64,000 nt of DNA from Microtetraspora sp. NBRC 13810 (GCF_030268685.1 NZ_BSRQ01000019.1:62001-126000), one strand, 5' to 3'; numbered from the stretch's first letter, positions 1 through 9,393 are shown. Notes: generated from the sequence alone by a model not told the origin. Numbers and translations: made by a program.

Positions 1-158
1 ACGCGGTGACCGGGCGTTACGGTGACCTGGCGAGCCCGCCCGCGGTGATGGCCATCAGGAGCGAGGACGTCCGCGAGCGGGCGCCGAAGACCGCCGTCGT
101 CACCATCACCACCGGCACCCTCCCCGAGCTGGCCGCGATCTCGCGCTCCTACCTCTGA
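1..158 (+). CDS. C-terminal end of an unidentified protein (partial)
   Basis: An open frame enters from the left edge and stops with TGA at 156-158, leaving about 51 residues that end in ISRSYL. The codons have strongly GC-biased third positions, as in the neighbouring genes, so this is the true 3' end of a gene whose start lies outside the window. The visible part has no motif I recognise and gives no functional clue. Confidence 0.6.
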   Translation, partial: AVTGRYGDLASPPAVMAIRSEDVRERAPKTAVVTITTGTLPELAAISRSYL

Positions 159-240
159 CCCCGGCGGGCGCCGACTACGGCCGAGGCACCGACCTGCGGC
201 GGGCCGGACAACCGGCCGCCGCCGCCAGGGGAGCCGGTCG

Positions 241-290
241 AGGGCCGAACTCGGAGGGCCCCAGAGGGCCGAACTCAGAGGGCCGAACTC
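241..290. repeat. Three copies of a 12-bp direct repeat
   Basis: The 12-mer AGGGCCGAACTC occurs exactly at 241-252, 265-276 and 279-290, with spacings of 24 and 14 bp between starts. It lies in non-coding DNA just after the leftmost partial gene. No role can be read from it; it may be simple slippage or a cluster of binding sites. Confidence 0.7.
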
Positions 291-771
291 GATGGTTGAC
301 AAGCGCATGGAGACGGCGTGCCCGGGGTATCGGAGAATCGGAATGCGCACCGGCCTCCGACGGCGGAAGCGTGGCACGGCGCCCCTCGGAGCGGTTGCGA
401 AATGAGGCCCGCGCACACCGCCAATGCGCCCCGGTGAGGCCCGGGCGGCCCGCCACCGTGCCATGATCATGCAACCTTCGTGCAACATTCGGCCCCCACA
501 AACCCCGCTGATAAACGCTCCACCCCCGAGCCGACCCGAATGCACGTGCATCTGCAATCGCATACTCACGACCCATACCGATACGGAATAGATCACCATT
601 CGCGGGCGGGAAACGGCAGCTCAACGCCCTGCTGAACGTTTTCTTCCACTACCTGGAACGCCAGGTGTACACCCGCCGGGCACCCGGGGACCCGGCGCCT
701 CCCCAGGGGCCTCCGGGCACGAATCCGCAGCACAACCGCCCTTTGGCATGATCAACAGGGCGCGGGTTTCG

Positions 772-784
772 GATAGGCCCTATC
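772..784. promoter_or_regulatory. Perfect 13-bp palindrome, candidate operator
   Basis: GATAGG-C-CCTATC is a perfect 6-1-6 inverted repeat in the AT-richer part of the intergenic region, about 430 bp before the envelope operon start. It could be an operator for that operon. No regulator is identified and the assignment is only positional. Confidence 0.25.
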
Positions 785-1208
785 ACTCCCTAGGTGTTAT
801 TCCAAACCTCTCATGCTAAAGCGGTAATTGCCTCACTTTTTTATCTTCCCACCCGATCACCCTCGGTCTAATATCAGGGTTTGTGTCTCGGCATAGGTCA
901 GTTATCCCGTCCCGTCGGGCCGGTGATTCCCTTGACCATGCCCTCACTCGGATGCCGTCGAGGCGGCGCCGATCCACAGTTCAGCCCGCTTTGCACCGGG
1001 AACCCGAGCCATTCGAGCCGCACGGCATTCGGTTCGGCCCGCCACCGGCGATTGTCCAGATGGCCGGGTCCACGGACCAGCGGCGGCGCCTCGGCCTGTA
1101 TCCCACCTGCTGGTTCGACCGAGCGTGTCCGCGTGATGGGGGAAGTGGACCGAACTCTTGGAGAGCGAAGGCGTCTGACGCCCCGCTGGAAGAGGAGGCA
1201 CGTTCAAC

Positions 1209-2804
1209 ATGACATCGTCACGGAGGTTTTCCCGCACGACGGTGATCACGACCAGTCTGGCGATCGGCGTCTTCGGCGCGGGCGCCGGGCTGGGAGTTCT
1301 CCTGACCTCCCCGTCGCCATCCGGCGAGCAGTCGATACGCCTGGCGGCCGGCACGTACCGGCTGGACGAGCAGGCCGAGCTGTGGACGTTCGCCCCGACC
1401 GACGGGCCGGAGGCACCCGAGGCGCCGCGCACGGACGAGAACCGCGAACAAGGCGACGACGGCCGATTACGCATCTGCCTGACCACCACGCCCGAGGGCA
1501 GGGTGATCGAGTCCACGGGCAGGGACTGCACGCCGCTGCCGGTGCCGGACGGGAACTCCCGCGACGGCCTGCGCCCGGTCGATCCGGACCGCGACGGTAA
1601 CAGCCAGGACGACCGCGACGGCGGCGGCCAGGACGACCAGGGCCGCAACGATGGCGGCCAGGACGAGCAGGGCCGCGACGGGAGCCCCCCGCGCGACGAC
1701 CCGGGCTCGCCGCCCCCGCACCCGCTTCCCTCCCCGGTGGACACGCCCCCCGCCGGCGCGCCGCAGGATCCCGCGCCCCCGACGCCGGAGCGCTCGTTCG
1801 CGGACGTCTCACCCGCTCCGCCGGGATGCCTGCGCGCTCCGAACGGCGTCCCGCTGGTGCCCGCCGTACGGCCGGGCGAGGGCGGGCGCGGCGGCGACCG
1901 GCAGCTCGGCGCCGGCTGCCCCACCGCGCTCCCGACCGGCTCCCAGGCCCCCACGGCGACCGCGTCCCTCTACACCACCCCGCCGCCCGGCCGGCGCGAC
2001 CGGCCGACGAACGCCCCGCAGCCGTCCGAGCGGGTACGGCCCGGCGACCCGTGGTCCACGCCGCGGATCCGGCCCACCGACGCGCCGCAGCCCACGCCGA
2101 GCGGGCGGGACGACTCGCCGCGCCGGACCCGCCCGACGCAGACCCCGCTGCCCAGCACGAGCAACCGGGAGCTCCTGCCGCCCCGCACGCCGACGGCGTC
2201 CCGGGCGCCGCTGCCGAGCGCCTCCCCGCCGCCGATCTCCCAGGCGCCGCTCCCCAGCGTGTCCCCGCCGCCGAACCCGTCACAGAACCCGCCGCCGAAC
2301 CCGTCACAGAATCCGCCGCCGAACCCGTCACAGTCCCCGGTGGCCCCCAGCCCGACGCGCACCCAGAACCAGTTGCCGGTCTTCCAGGACCCCGAACTGC
2401 TCCGCCGGGCCTACGAAGCCCTCGGCCTGAACGGGAACCAGCGGTACACCGACGCCAACGGCGTGTGGGACCTCAACATCGCCCCGCCCGGCACCCCCAC
2501 CTGCCGCGACTACACCGAGGCCCAGTTGCGGGACCTCCGGTCCAGTGACAGCGACAGCCCGCTGCCCACCGGCGTGATCCCGCGCGACTCGTGCATGTGG
2601 CCCGCCTTCATCCGCTGGCTGCTGGCGGACCCGGCCCCCGGCGAGGTGAGCAACTGGACGAAGTTCACCGGCCTACCGGAAAGGAACCTGGACATCGAGG
2701 TGCGGAACCCGTCCACCCCCGTGCCCGTCCAGCCCAGCCGGGTCACCGTCCAACCCGGCGCCGGCCAGATCGAGCCGGATCCCTTCGAGGTCACCGAGCA
2801 ATGA
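1209..2804 (+). CDS. Pro-rich membrane-anchored or secreted protein, envelope operon gene 1
   Basis: This 531-residue protein of unknown function opens a six-gene operon. The N-terminus has a basic stretch, then a hydrophobic segment (residues about 10-32) that would act as signal anchor or signal peptide. Residues about 110-390 are low-complexity Pro/Arg/Asp/Ser-rich sequence, including three copies of the 8-residue unit PPPNPSQN encoded by 24-bp repeats near 2263-2334. The last 140 residues have normal composition and three cysteines, so a folded extracytoplasmic domain is likely. The start is supported by GAGGAGG about 10 nt upstream. The stop overlaps the next ATG by 4 nt, which suggests translational coupling. 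The sequence resembles the exported gene-5 product in layout only. Confidence 0.8.
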   Translation: MTSSRRFSRTTVITTSLAIGVFGAGAGLGVLLTSPSPSGEQSIRLAAGTYRLDEQAELWTFAPTDGPEAPEAPRTDENREQGDDGRLRICLTTTPEGRVIESTGRDCTPLPVPDGNSRDGLRPVDPDRDGNSQDDRDGGGQDDQGRNDGGQDEQGRDGSPPRDDPGSPPPHPLPSPVDTPPAGAPQDPAPPTPERSFADVSPAPPGCLRAPNGVPLVPAVRPGEGGRGGDRQLGAGCPTALPTGSQAPTATASLYTTPPPGRRDRPTNAPQPSERVRPGDPWSTPRIRPTDAPQPTPSGRDDSPRRTRPTQTPLPSTSNRELLPPRTPTASRAPLPSASPPPISQAPLPSVSPPPNPSQNPPPNPSQNPPPNPSQSPVAPSPTRTQNQLPVFQDPELLRRAYEALGLNGNQRYTDANGVWDLNIAPPGTPTCRDYTEAQLRDLRSSDSDSPLPTGVIPRDSCMWPAFIRWLLADPAPGEVSNWTKFTGLPERNLDIEVRNPSTPVPVQPSRVTVQPGAGQIEPDPFEVTEQ

Positions 2805-4537
2805 GCACGCCCACCGGAGCCGAGAACACGGTTCTCGGCCCCGGGCCGGGCGCGGCCTGGGTGGACGAGCACGCGGCGCATCTGGTGGACTACGCCGGCT
2901 ATCACCTCGAACCCGCCCAGGCCGTGACCGCGGTCGGCTCCGCCCTGTCCGCGTGCCTGCGCGAGACCGGCGACGACGACGTCCCGGTACGGGCCAGGCT
3001 GCTCGCCGTACTGCGGCGCGACTGCCTGGCGCGCCCCGGGCAGGGCCGCGAGTACGAGCCGAGCGGCGGCCCCGGGATGCCGGACAGCAGGCTGATCGAG
3101 CAGGCGTGGACGCTCGCCGACCCGCTCGGCACCGAGACGCTGCGGCTGATGTACCGGCACGCGCTGGCCACCGAGGACCTCGCCCACGTGCTCGGGATGC
3201 CCGCCGAAGAGGTCGGCAGGCTCGCCAACCGCACCCAGGACCTGATCGAGACGCTGGTCAGCGGCCTGGACGCGCTCGCCCACGACCGGCACGCCTGCGC
3301 GGAGCTGGCCCCGCTGGTGGACGCGCTCTTCTCCGAGGAGCGGGGGCCGCGCTCGCCCGCCGACTTCAGCCGGGCCCGCATGACGCTGCTCAGCCACATG
3401 ATGCAGTGCCAGGTGTGCACGCGGCCGATCAGCATCCGCTACACCGTGCCGCAGCTCATCTGCCACCCGCCGGTCAAGCCGCTGACCCCGGAGGTCAGGC
3501 AGCGGCTGCTCGCCGCGCTCCCCCCGCCGGAGCCGCCCGAGCGCCCGGCCCGCGCCGAGCCCCGGCAGCCGGAACAGCCGGTGCGCCCGGCGAGCCCGCC
3601 CCCCTCCCCGCACAGGCAGCCACCGGCGCCGCCGCCGCCCACGACGGCGGGCCCCGAGGAGATCACCCTGCCGAACATCGAGGCCGGGCTGCCCACCCGG
3701 CCGCGCAGGCACGGCCACGACACCCCGCTCTATGACGCGCTGCGGTCCCAGGCGTGGGCCCGCGAGGTCCTGTCCAAGGCGGAACGCACCGAGGACACCA
3801 CGGTACCGATCAAGAAACCCGCCCCCGAGCAGCGGAACCAGCCGCCGCCGCTCTTCGAGCAGCCCCCGGTCTTCCGGCAGCCTCAGGCGCCCCCCCGGGT
3901 GCCCGGCCCTGCTTCCCACCCGGCCCCCAACCCCGGCCCCGGCCCCGGCGAGCCGGGTTTCGCGCTGTCCGCGCCCACCCCGGCGGACGTCGCCGAGCCG
4001 CCGGTCATCCCCTCCTGGCCGGACAGCTCCTGGCCGGACCACGCGGACCCGCCGGACGAGGAACGTTCCGCGCTGCGCGAGCGGATCTCCGCCCGGCTCC
4101 GCACCACCACCCTGAAAACGCTGATCATCGCCATCGCGGGCACGGCGGGCATCTGGACGGGCATCCAGTTCCTCGGCCCCGGCGCCGAGGAGCCCCCGGC
4201 GAACACCCCGCGGCCCACCGCGGTCCAGTCTCCACCGACCACCGGCACGATCGACGGCGCGCTGACGATCCCCTCCAAGGTGTCCCTGGACGACTTCGGC
4301 TGGGGCAGCATGCCCCTCACCTTCACCGGGCCGCCGCTGGAATGGCGGATCACGGCGCCCGGCCTGGAGGCCACGCCGTCCAGCGGCACGTTGGAGGACG
4401 GTCAGACCCAGGTCGTCGTGCTGCGCGCGCTGCGGGTCCGCAACTGGTGCGGCGCACCGGCCGAGGTCACCGCTCCGCTGACGCTGCACGGCCCCCAAGG
4501 CTCGATCACCACGACGGTGCGCTGGAGCACCTGCTGA
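2801..4537 (+). CDS. Sigma-region-like protein with one membrane span, envelope operon gene 2
   Basis: The product is 578 residues; the ATG at 2801 overlaps the previous stop (ATGA). The N-terminal 160 residues resemble a sigma-factor helix-turn-helix region, with a decision-helix-like stretch near DLAHVLGMPAEEVGRL. Residues about 200-225 hold a CQVC followed by a distant Cys, a possible small zinc site. A Pro-rich linker leads to one membrane helix (about 438-458, LKTLIIAIAGTAGIWTGI) and a C-terminal domain of about 110 residues with two cysteines that should lie outside. The layout, cytoplasmic DNA-binding-like head plus external sensor, suggests membrane-bound signalling or anti-sigma activity, but no family match is certain. 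Confidence 0.75.
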   Translation: MSTPTGAENTVLGPGPGAAWVDEHAAHLVDYAGYHLEPAQAVTAVGSALSACLRETGDDDVPVRARLLAVLRRDCLARPGQGREYEPSGGPGMPDSRLIEQAWTLADPLGTETLRLMYRHALATEDLAHVLGMPAEEVGRLANRTQDLIETLVSGLDALAHDRHACAELAPLVDALFSEERGPRSPADFSRARMTLLSHMMQCQVCTRPISIRYTVPQLICHPPVKPLTPEVRQRLLAALPPPEPPERPARAEPRQPEQPVRPASPPPSPHRQPPAPPPPTTAGPEEITLPNIEAGLPTRPRRHGHDTPLYDALRSQAWAREVLSKAERTEDTTVPIKKPAPEQRNQPPPLFEQPPVFRQPQAPPRVPGPASHPAPNPGPGPGEPGFALSAPTPADVAEPPVIPSWPDSSWPDHADPPDEERSALRERISARLRTTTLKTLIIAIAGTAGIWTGIQFLGPGAEEPPANTPRPTAVQSPPTTGTIDGALTIPSKVSLDDFGWGSMPLTFTGPPLEWRITAPGLEATPSSGTLEDGQTQVVVLRALRVRNWCGAPAEVTAPLTLHGPQGSITTTVRWSTC

Positions 4538-4571
4538 CACCCCCGCCGCCTCGCGAAAGGACCCCGCGGAC

Positions 4572-5666
4572 ATGACCGAGACCTCCCCCCGGACCCATCC
4601 GACCTCGCCGGCGCAGCCGACGCAGCCGACGCCGACCCCGACCCCGACGCCCCCGACGTCTCCGCTGACGCCGCCCCCGACGTCTCCGCTGACGCCGCCG
4701 CTGACGTCGTCCATGCAGCCCGACCGCTACCCCGAGACGGTCCCGCTCACGGCCGAGCACCTGCTCACCAACCGCCGTCCCGAACCGGCCGGCGGGTGGC
4801 GGCGGCTCGTCTGGCGACTGTCCGGCGGCCGGATCATCCCGGGCGAGTCCTCGTCCGAACTGGAACGCCGCACGCTGATCGCCCAGGCGCAGATCCCGGT
4901 CGCCAGCGGCCACCACCGGATCGCCGTGATGAGCCTGAAGGGCGGGGTCGGCAAGACCACGACGACCGTCGCCCTCGGCAACACCCTGGCCTCCCTGCGC
5001 GGCGACCGGGTGATCGCGGTGGACGCCAACCCGGACCGGGGCACCCTCGGCCTGAAGGTCAAGTCGGAGACCGCCGCCACCATCCGCACGCTGCTGGCCG
5101 AGGCCGGGCACATCGCGCGGTACGCCGACGCCCGCGCCTTCACCTCCCAGTCGCCCGCCCGGCTGGAGGTGCTCGCCTCCGACACCGACCCCGCGGTGAG
5201 CGAGGCGTTCAACGCGGAGGACTACCGCACGGTCGCCAACCTCATCGAGCGCTACTACTCGATCTGCATCACCGACTGCGGCACCGGGCTGCTGCACGGC
5301 GCGATGGGCGCGACGCTGGAGATGGCCGACCAGATCGTGCTGGTCAGCCTGGTCGCCGTGGACGGCGCCAGCTCCGCCGCCGCCACCCTGGACTGGCTCA
5401 CCGCGCACGGCCACACCAACCTGGTCAAGAACGCCATCGTCGTGCTCAACGCCGTGGAGCCCAAGACCGACGTGGACCTGAACCTGCTGGAGCAGCACTT
5501 CGCCTCCCGCTGCCGGGCCGTCATCCGGGTGCCGTTCGACCCGCACCTGCGGGAGGGCGCGGAGGTGGACCTGCTGCGGCTGCGCCCCGCGACCCGGGCC
5601 GCCTACCTGCGTCTCGCCGCCGCCGCCGGCCAGGCTTTCGGGGTTCGGCAGGACCGGGGCCGGTAG
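4572..5666 (+). CDS. MinD/ParA-family ATPase with Pro/Thr-rich N-terminal tail
   Basis: This is a 364-residue P-loop ATPase of the MinD/ParA/SIMIBI class. The deviant Walker A is KGGVGKTT at about residues 123-130, followed by AVDANPDRGTLG (switch region) and a hydrophobic strand ending ITDCGTG (Walker B). The first 45 residues are a PT repeat tail. This layout resembles the EspI-like and other MinD-like ATPases attached to actinobacterial secretion or conjugation systems, whose job is positioning or energising membrane complexes. The RBS is GAAAGGA 10 nt before the ATG. It is flanked by membrane proteins in the same operon, so it probably acts at the cytoplasmic face. The exact partner is unknown. 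Confidence 0.88.
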   Translation: MTETSPRTHPTSPAQPTQPTPTPTPTPPTSPLTPPPTSPLTPPLTSSMQPDRYPETVPLTAEHLLTNRRPEPAGGWRRLVWRLSGGRIIPGESSSELERRTLIAQAQIPVASGHHRIAVMSLKGGVGKTTTTVALGNTLASLRGDRVIAVDANPDRGTLGLKVKSETAATIRTLLAEAGHIARYADARAFTSQSPARLEVLASDTDPAVSEAFNAEDYRTVANLIERYYSICITDCGTGLLHGAMGATLEMADQIVLVSLVAVDGASSAAATLDWLTAHGHTNLVKNAIVVLNAVEPKTDVDLNLLEQHFASRCRAVIRVPFDPHLREGAEVDLLRLRPATRAAYLRLAAAAGQAFGVRQDRGR

Positions 5667-6400
5667 TGGGACAGATCATCGAAGACCCCGCGCTCGACTG
5701 GGGTCTCCGTTCGCCGCGGCGCATCGTCCACTGGGCGGCCGTGGCGATCGTGGGCGTGCTCGTCATAGGTCTCGGGGTGTGGCTGGCCGTACGGCAGGCG
5801 CCGGCCGCCACCCCGGCCCCGCCCGCGAACCCGGCCGTCTCCCTGGCCAAGCCCTCCGGCTACCACGGCGAGGCCGGTTATCCCATCGGGTTCCCGCGCA
5901 CCGAGCTGGGCGCGGCCTCCGCCGCGACGGCGGCGCTGGAGGCCGCCTGGACGTTGGAGACCGCGGACGCCGAACAGGCCGCCGTGCTGTACGCGCCGCC
6001 CGAGCAGCAGGAGGCCGCCCGGGAGGGCGCCAACGCCGCCGTGCAGGAGTGGCGCGCGGCGCTCGGCCTGCCCGAGGAGGGCGACCTGCCCGAGGGCGCG
6101 GCCCTGCGCACGACTCCGGTCGGCGTCCAGTGGACCAAGCGCGCCGGGGACCAGGTGCTGGTGTCCGTACTGGTCCAGGTGGACGCCACGAAAGGTACGG
6201 CGAGCGACGAGCCCGCCTATTCGAGTCCTTACGCCATGAGCCTGTTGATGGCCTGGCGCACCGATATCCGCGACGGGTCCGCCGGGGACTGGGTCAACGT
6301 GCCCGACCCCTCGCCCGCCGCCATCCCCCCGGTGGCCACGCCGGGCACTCCCGAGTTCCGCGCAGCGGGCTGGAAGCCCATCGCAGGCCCTACGTCATAG
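5666..6400 (+). CDS. Bitopic membrane protein of the envelope operon (gene 4)
   Basis: The GTG start uses the last base of the ATPase TAG stop, giving 244 residues. A cytoplasmic head of about 24 residues is followed by one membrane helix (VHWAAVAIVGVLVIGLGVWLAV) and an extracytoplasmic domain of about 180 residues. The domain contains FPRTELGAASAATAALEAAW and a later strand-rich half. In layout it resembles bitopic membrane proteins encoded beside MinD-like ATPases in actinobacterial transfer-like clusters; that is memory of the context, not an alignment. No enzyme motif or cysteine pattern is visible. It probably anchors or links the ATPase to the envelope proteins of the operon. Confidence 0.8.
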   Translation: MGQIIEDPALDWGLRSPRRIVHWAAVAIVGVLVIGLGVWLAVRQAPAATPAPPANPAVSLAKPSGYHGEAGYPIGFPRTELGAASAATAALEAAWTLETADAEQAAVLYAPPEQQEAAREGANAAVQEWRAALGLPEEGDLPEGAALRTTPVGVQWTKRAGDQVLVSVLVQVDATKGTASDEPAYSSPYAMSLLMAWRTDIRDGSAGDWVNVPDPSPAAIPPVATPGTPEFRAAGWKPIAGPTS

Positions 6401-6417
6401 TTCGAGGTGGAGGATCC

Positions 6418-8625
6418 ATGACCCCCCGCAGCCCCTCCCGGCGCCAGAGTGTGATCTCCGGGCTTCTTCTCACCGGGATCTCGGCGTCAACCGGTCTGAT
6501 CATCGGCTACCCGTGGGCCGCGGTCGCCGAACCCGGCCGGAGCGGCGAAGTGGCCCCGGCCCCTCCCCTCGACCCCCTGGCCGCCTCCGCCCCCGCCTCC
6601 CCGGACACCCCCCGGAACGACGGCCTCCCGGCGGACACCCCCGCGGACGACTCCGCGAACTCCCCCTCCGGCGACTCCCCGGACGATCCCCCCGGCGCCC
6701 CCGACGGTCCTTCCGCCCCCGACGGTGCCGCCGCCCCCGACGGCTCTCCGGACGGCGCCGCGAACAGCTCTCCGGACGGCGCCGCGAACAGCTCGGCGGA
6801 CGCTCCCGCCGGCTCTTCGGACGCCCCCGTCGGCGGCCCTGCCAGGGACTCCGCTGCCCGCCCACCGGCCGACCCGCGCGACGGCTCCGCGGACTCCCCC
6901 ACAGGCGACCAGCCGCAGCCCAGCACCCCGGTGCGGACACTCCCGTCCGACGGCCTCGACCGGAACTCCCGGGACGTCGACTCGGTCCGCACCCCGCCCC
7001 CGGGCTACTTCGGCCGCACCCCGTCCCGCGCCCCGGACGACACTCCTGACAACGTGCGGCCACCGCGCGACACCGACCGCACGGCACCGCCCCGGGACGC
7101 CGACCGCGTCCCGCGGCCCCGTGATCCCGAAGGGCAGCCCCCGGACGCGCGCACCCCGGCCCCCACCGGCAGCGCGGCACCGACGGAGCGGATCAGACCG
7201 CCCGTCAGATACCCGCGCCCGCCGGGCTTCGTACGAACCCCGCGCCCGACCCCGCCGCAGGTCACACCGGCGCCCCCGACGCGATCCGGGTCCCCAACCG
7301 GGTCCCCCACCGGGTCCCCCACCGCGGCCCCGTCCGGGAACCCCTCGGGACGCCCGCCGGGTGACCCGTCCGGGAACCCCACGCAGCAGCCGTCGGGGGT
7401 CCCGACGGCGTCCCCCACGACGACGGGGACCGCGACGATCCCGGCACCGCGCCCGCCGATCGACCCCGCGCCGATCCCTCCGGTCCCCCTGCCCCCGGCC
7501 GAGCGCACCCCTGACCCCGACCGGACCCCCGACCCGGACCGGACGCCCGACCCTTCGCCGCCTCCGGCCGAATCCGCGACGCCGGCCCCGTCCCCGACCG
7601 GTTCGGCCACCCGCCCACCGGCCCGCCGCCCCCCGCTGCGCCTCATCCCACGGCCGAGGATCACGCCGCCCACCACCCCGCCCACCACCCCGCCGCCGAG
7701 CGCGCCCCCGGAGACCACCCCGGCGGCTACGCCCACCCCCGACGCGCGGCAGACCACCGCGAAGCCGACGCCGTCACCCGAGGCGAAGCCGGAGACCACC
7801 CCGACGGGTAGCGCCACCCCCACCGGTGGCGCCACACCCGCCCCCGCCCCCTCGTCGCCCGTCACCCTGCCGACGATCAAGCTGCCGATCCTCACCCCGG
7901 CGTCACCCGACCCCGCGCCCGCGCCGCCGACTCCGGCCCCGAAGCCCAGCGGCTCCCCGGCCCCCGGCGGCGAGTCCAGCCCACCGGCGACCACCCGGGC
8001 CCCGAAACCGGCCACCAGCCCGCCCGCCAAGCCGGCCACCAGCCCGCCCCCGCGGGCCAACCCGCCGAGCCCGCCTAAGCCGCCGGTGAACCGGCCGCCG
8101 GTGGCCAGGTCCACGGCTCCGCAGCCGGGCGTCGGGAACGCGTCCAGGCCGCCCGCCGCCCCCCGCCCGGCGCAGACCGCGACGCCGGCGCCGACGGCGA
8201 CCCCCGCGGTCATCCCGACGACCAGGGTCACGCCGCCGGCCGCCCCGGTGCCGCCGGTGCGGGCGGGCTCGCCGTACTGGGCGCGCGGTCCGCAGTCGGC
8301 GGCGGCCCAGCCGGCGCCGCGGAAGGTGCTGCCGTTGCCGCCGCTGCGGCGGGCCGCCTCCGTCGATCCGGCGTCGTGCCGGCCGTTCGACAAGGCGGAG
8401 TGCTGGAGTCTCGCGCCGTGGCGGGGCCGTACCATCGGCGCGGACGCGCCCAAGGGGGCGGACCCGGCGGGGGCGCCCCGGTGGGTGTTCGCGCCTCCGG
8501 TGGTGCCGGGGCTGACGGTGTCGCCGACGCCGCGGACGCCGGTGCTCGGCCAGGTTCCGGCACAGGTCGGTTGCTGGTCCTTCAGTCCCTCCGCGCTCTG
8601 CGCCCGTTCCGAGGAGAACTCATGA
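6418..8625 (+). CDS. Very long Pro-rich exported protein, envelope operon gene 5
   Basis: The ATG at 6418 has GGTGGAGGA as RBS and yields 735 residues. A typical signal sequence (hydrophobic about 12-38, ending near AVAEP) is followed by some 570 residues of Pro/Thr/Ser/Asp-rich low-complexity sequence, including duplicated SPDGAANS units (24-bp repeats near 6744-6791) and TPDPDR repeats. Only the final 100 residues look folded, with Cys-rich PASCRPFDKAECWSL and a terminal CWSFSPSALCARSEENS. The protein is likely exported and wall-spanning, with the C-terminal cap displayed or docked to a partner. The stop overlaps the GH16 start by 4 nt, linking the two in translation. Confidence 0.8.
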   Translation: MTPRSPSRRQSVISGLLLTGISASTGLIIGYPWAAVAEPGRSGEVAPAPPLDPLAASAPASPDTPRNDGLPADTPADDSANSPSGDSPDDPPGAPDGPSAPDGAAAPDGSPDGAANSSPDGAANSSADAPAGSSDAPVGGPARDSAARPPADPRDGSADSPTGDQPQPSTPVRTLPSDGLDRNSRDVDSVRTPPPGYFGRTPSRAPDDTPDNVRPPRDTDRTAPPRDADRVPRPRDPEGQPPDARTPAPTGSAAPTERIRPPVRYPRPPGFVRTPRPTPPQVTPAPPTRSGSPTGSPTGSPTAAPSGNPSGRPPGDPSGNPTQQPSGVPTASPTTTGTATIPAPRPPIDPAPIPPVPLPPAERTPDPDRTPDPDRTPDPSPPPAESATPAPSPTGSATRPPARRPPLRLIPRPRITPPTTPPTTPPPSAPPETTPAATPTPDARQTTAKPTPSPEAKPETTPTGSATPTGGATPAPAPSSPVTLPTIKLPILTPASPDPAPAPPTPAPKPSGSPAPGGESSPPATTRAPKPATSPPAKPATSPPPRANPPSPPKPPVNRPPVARSTAPQPGVGNASRPPAAPRPAQTATPAPTATPAVIPTTRVTPPAAPVPPVRAGSPYWARGPQSAAAQPAPRKVLPLPPLRRAASVDPASCRPFDKAECWSLAPWRGRTIGADAPKGADPAGAPRWVFAPPVVPGLTVSPTPRTPVLGQVPAQVGCWSFSPSALCARSEENS

Positions 8626-9383
8626 TCTCCCGCCTGCTCCCGCGAGCCCTCGTGCGTACGGTCGTCCTCGGCACGGTGGCCGCGCTGGCCGTCACCTCCC
8701 TGCCCTCCGCGCAGGCGACCGCGGCCGGGCCGTGTCCGGCGGACGGCGCCCACCCGAACTGGGGGGCGCCCGTGTGGTGTGAGGAGTTCACCGATCACGT
8801 GGACACCTCGGACTGGGAGATGTACAACTCGGCCGGGCACGCGGGCAACGGACGGCGTACCCAGGACCAGGCGTTCATCGGCGGCGGGTCGCTCTTCCTG
8901 TGGGGCAGGGAGAACGGCGACACCGCGGGCATGGCCACCCGGTTCGCGCAGGCGCGCGGCCGGTGGGAGACCAGGATCCGGCTCTACCCGGGCGCGGGGA
9001 ACTACCACCCGGTCGCGCTGCTGTGGCCGCAGAACGGCGGCGGCAACGTCGCCAGCGCCACCGGCGAGGAGATCGACTACTTCGAGGTCGTCAACGACCC
9101 GCAACGGCAGCGGGCGAACTTCTTCCTGCACGCCCCCGGCGGACGCCAGGAACAGGCGCACGCCAACATCGACCTGACCCAGTGGCACACCTACGGCGTC
9201 GAGGTCTCCGCCGACGGCATCGTCGGGTATCTCGACGGGCGCGAATGGTTCCGCTCGTCCCGCACGACGCAGAGCCCGATGACGGCCACCCTGCAACTGG
9301 ACTGGTTCCCCGGCGACAACTCCCCGGGAGAGGGCTGGATGGAGGTGGACTGGCTCCGCATCTATCCGCTCACCACGGGATAG
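8622..9383 (+). CDS. Secreted GH16-family glycoside hydrolase
   Basis: This 253-residue exported protein has a signal peptide (residues 1 to about 35, ending AQATAAG) followed directly by one GH16 beta-jelly-roll domain. The catalytic signature is visible at residues 150-155, EIDYFE, in which the first Glu is the nucleophile and the last the acid/base of this retaining family. Supporting features are WCEEF, GRWETRIRLYPG and the C-terminal MEVDWLRIYP strand. GH16 enzymes cut beta-1,3/1,4-glucans, agars or similar; substrate cannot be told. It is the last gene of the operon and is coupled by ATGA overlap to the Pro-rich exported protein, so it may trim wall or matrix glycans for that system. 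Confidence 0.9.
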   Translation: MISRLLPRALVRTVVLGTVAALAVTSLPSAQATAAGPCPADGAHPNWGAPVWCEEFTDHVDTSDWEMYNSAGHAGNGRRTQDQAFIGGGSLFLWGRENGDTAGMATRFAQARGRWETRIRLYPGAGNYHPVALLWPQNGGGNVASATGEEIDYFEVVNDPQRQRANFFLHAPGGRQEQAHANIDLTQWHTYGVEVSADGIVGYLDGREWFRSSRTTQSPMTATLQLDWFPGDNSPGEGWMEVDWLRIYPLTTG

Positions 9384-9393
9384 TCCGCCGGGC

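Larger units (their letters stand above)
159..1208. other. 1.05-kb intergenic region with no convincing gene
   Basis: No frame here shows sustained actinomycete codon bias over a useful length. The stretch 780-880 is AT-richer than the rest and holds a TAATAT at 869-874, so it is the likely promoter zone for the operon starting at 1209. That would imply a leader of some 330 nt. Three copies of a 12-bp repeat (241-290), a 13-bp palindrome (772-784) and a short coding-like stretch without a start (about 599-751) are also present. Confidence 0.5.

Noticed and set aside
883-1212. A 109-codon plus-strand frame that ends in a 4-nt overlap with the envelope operon start
   Set aside because: Although the ATGA overlap looks attractive, third-codon positions show no GC bias (many T and A) and the RBS of the next gene lies inside it. 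The protein has no sensible pattern.
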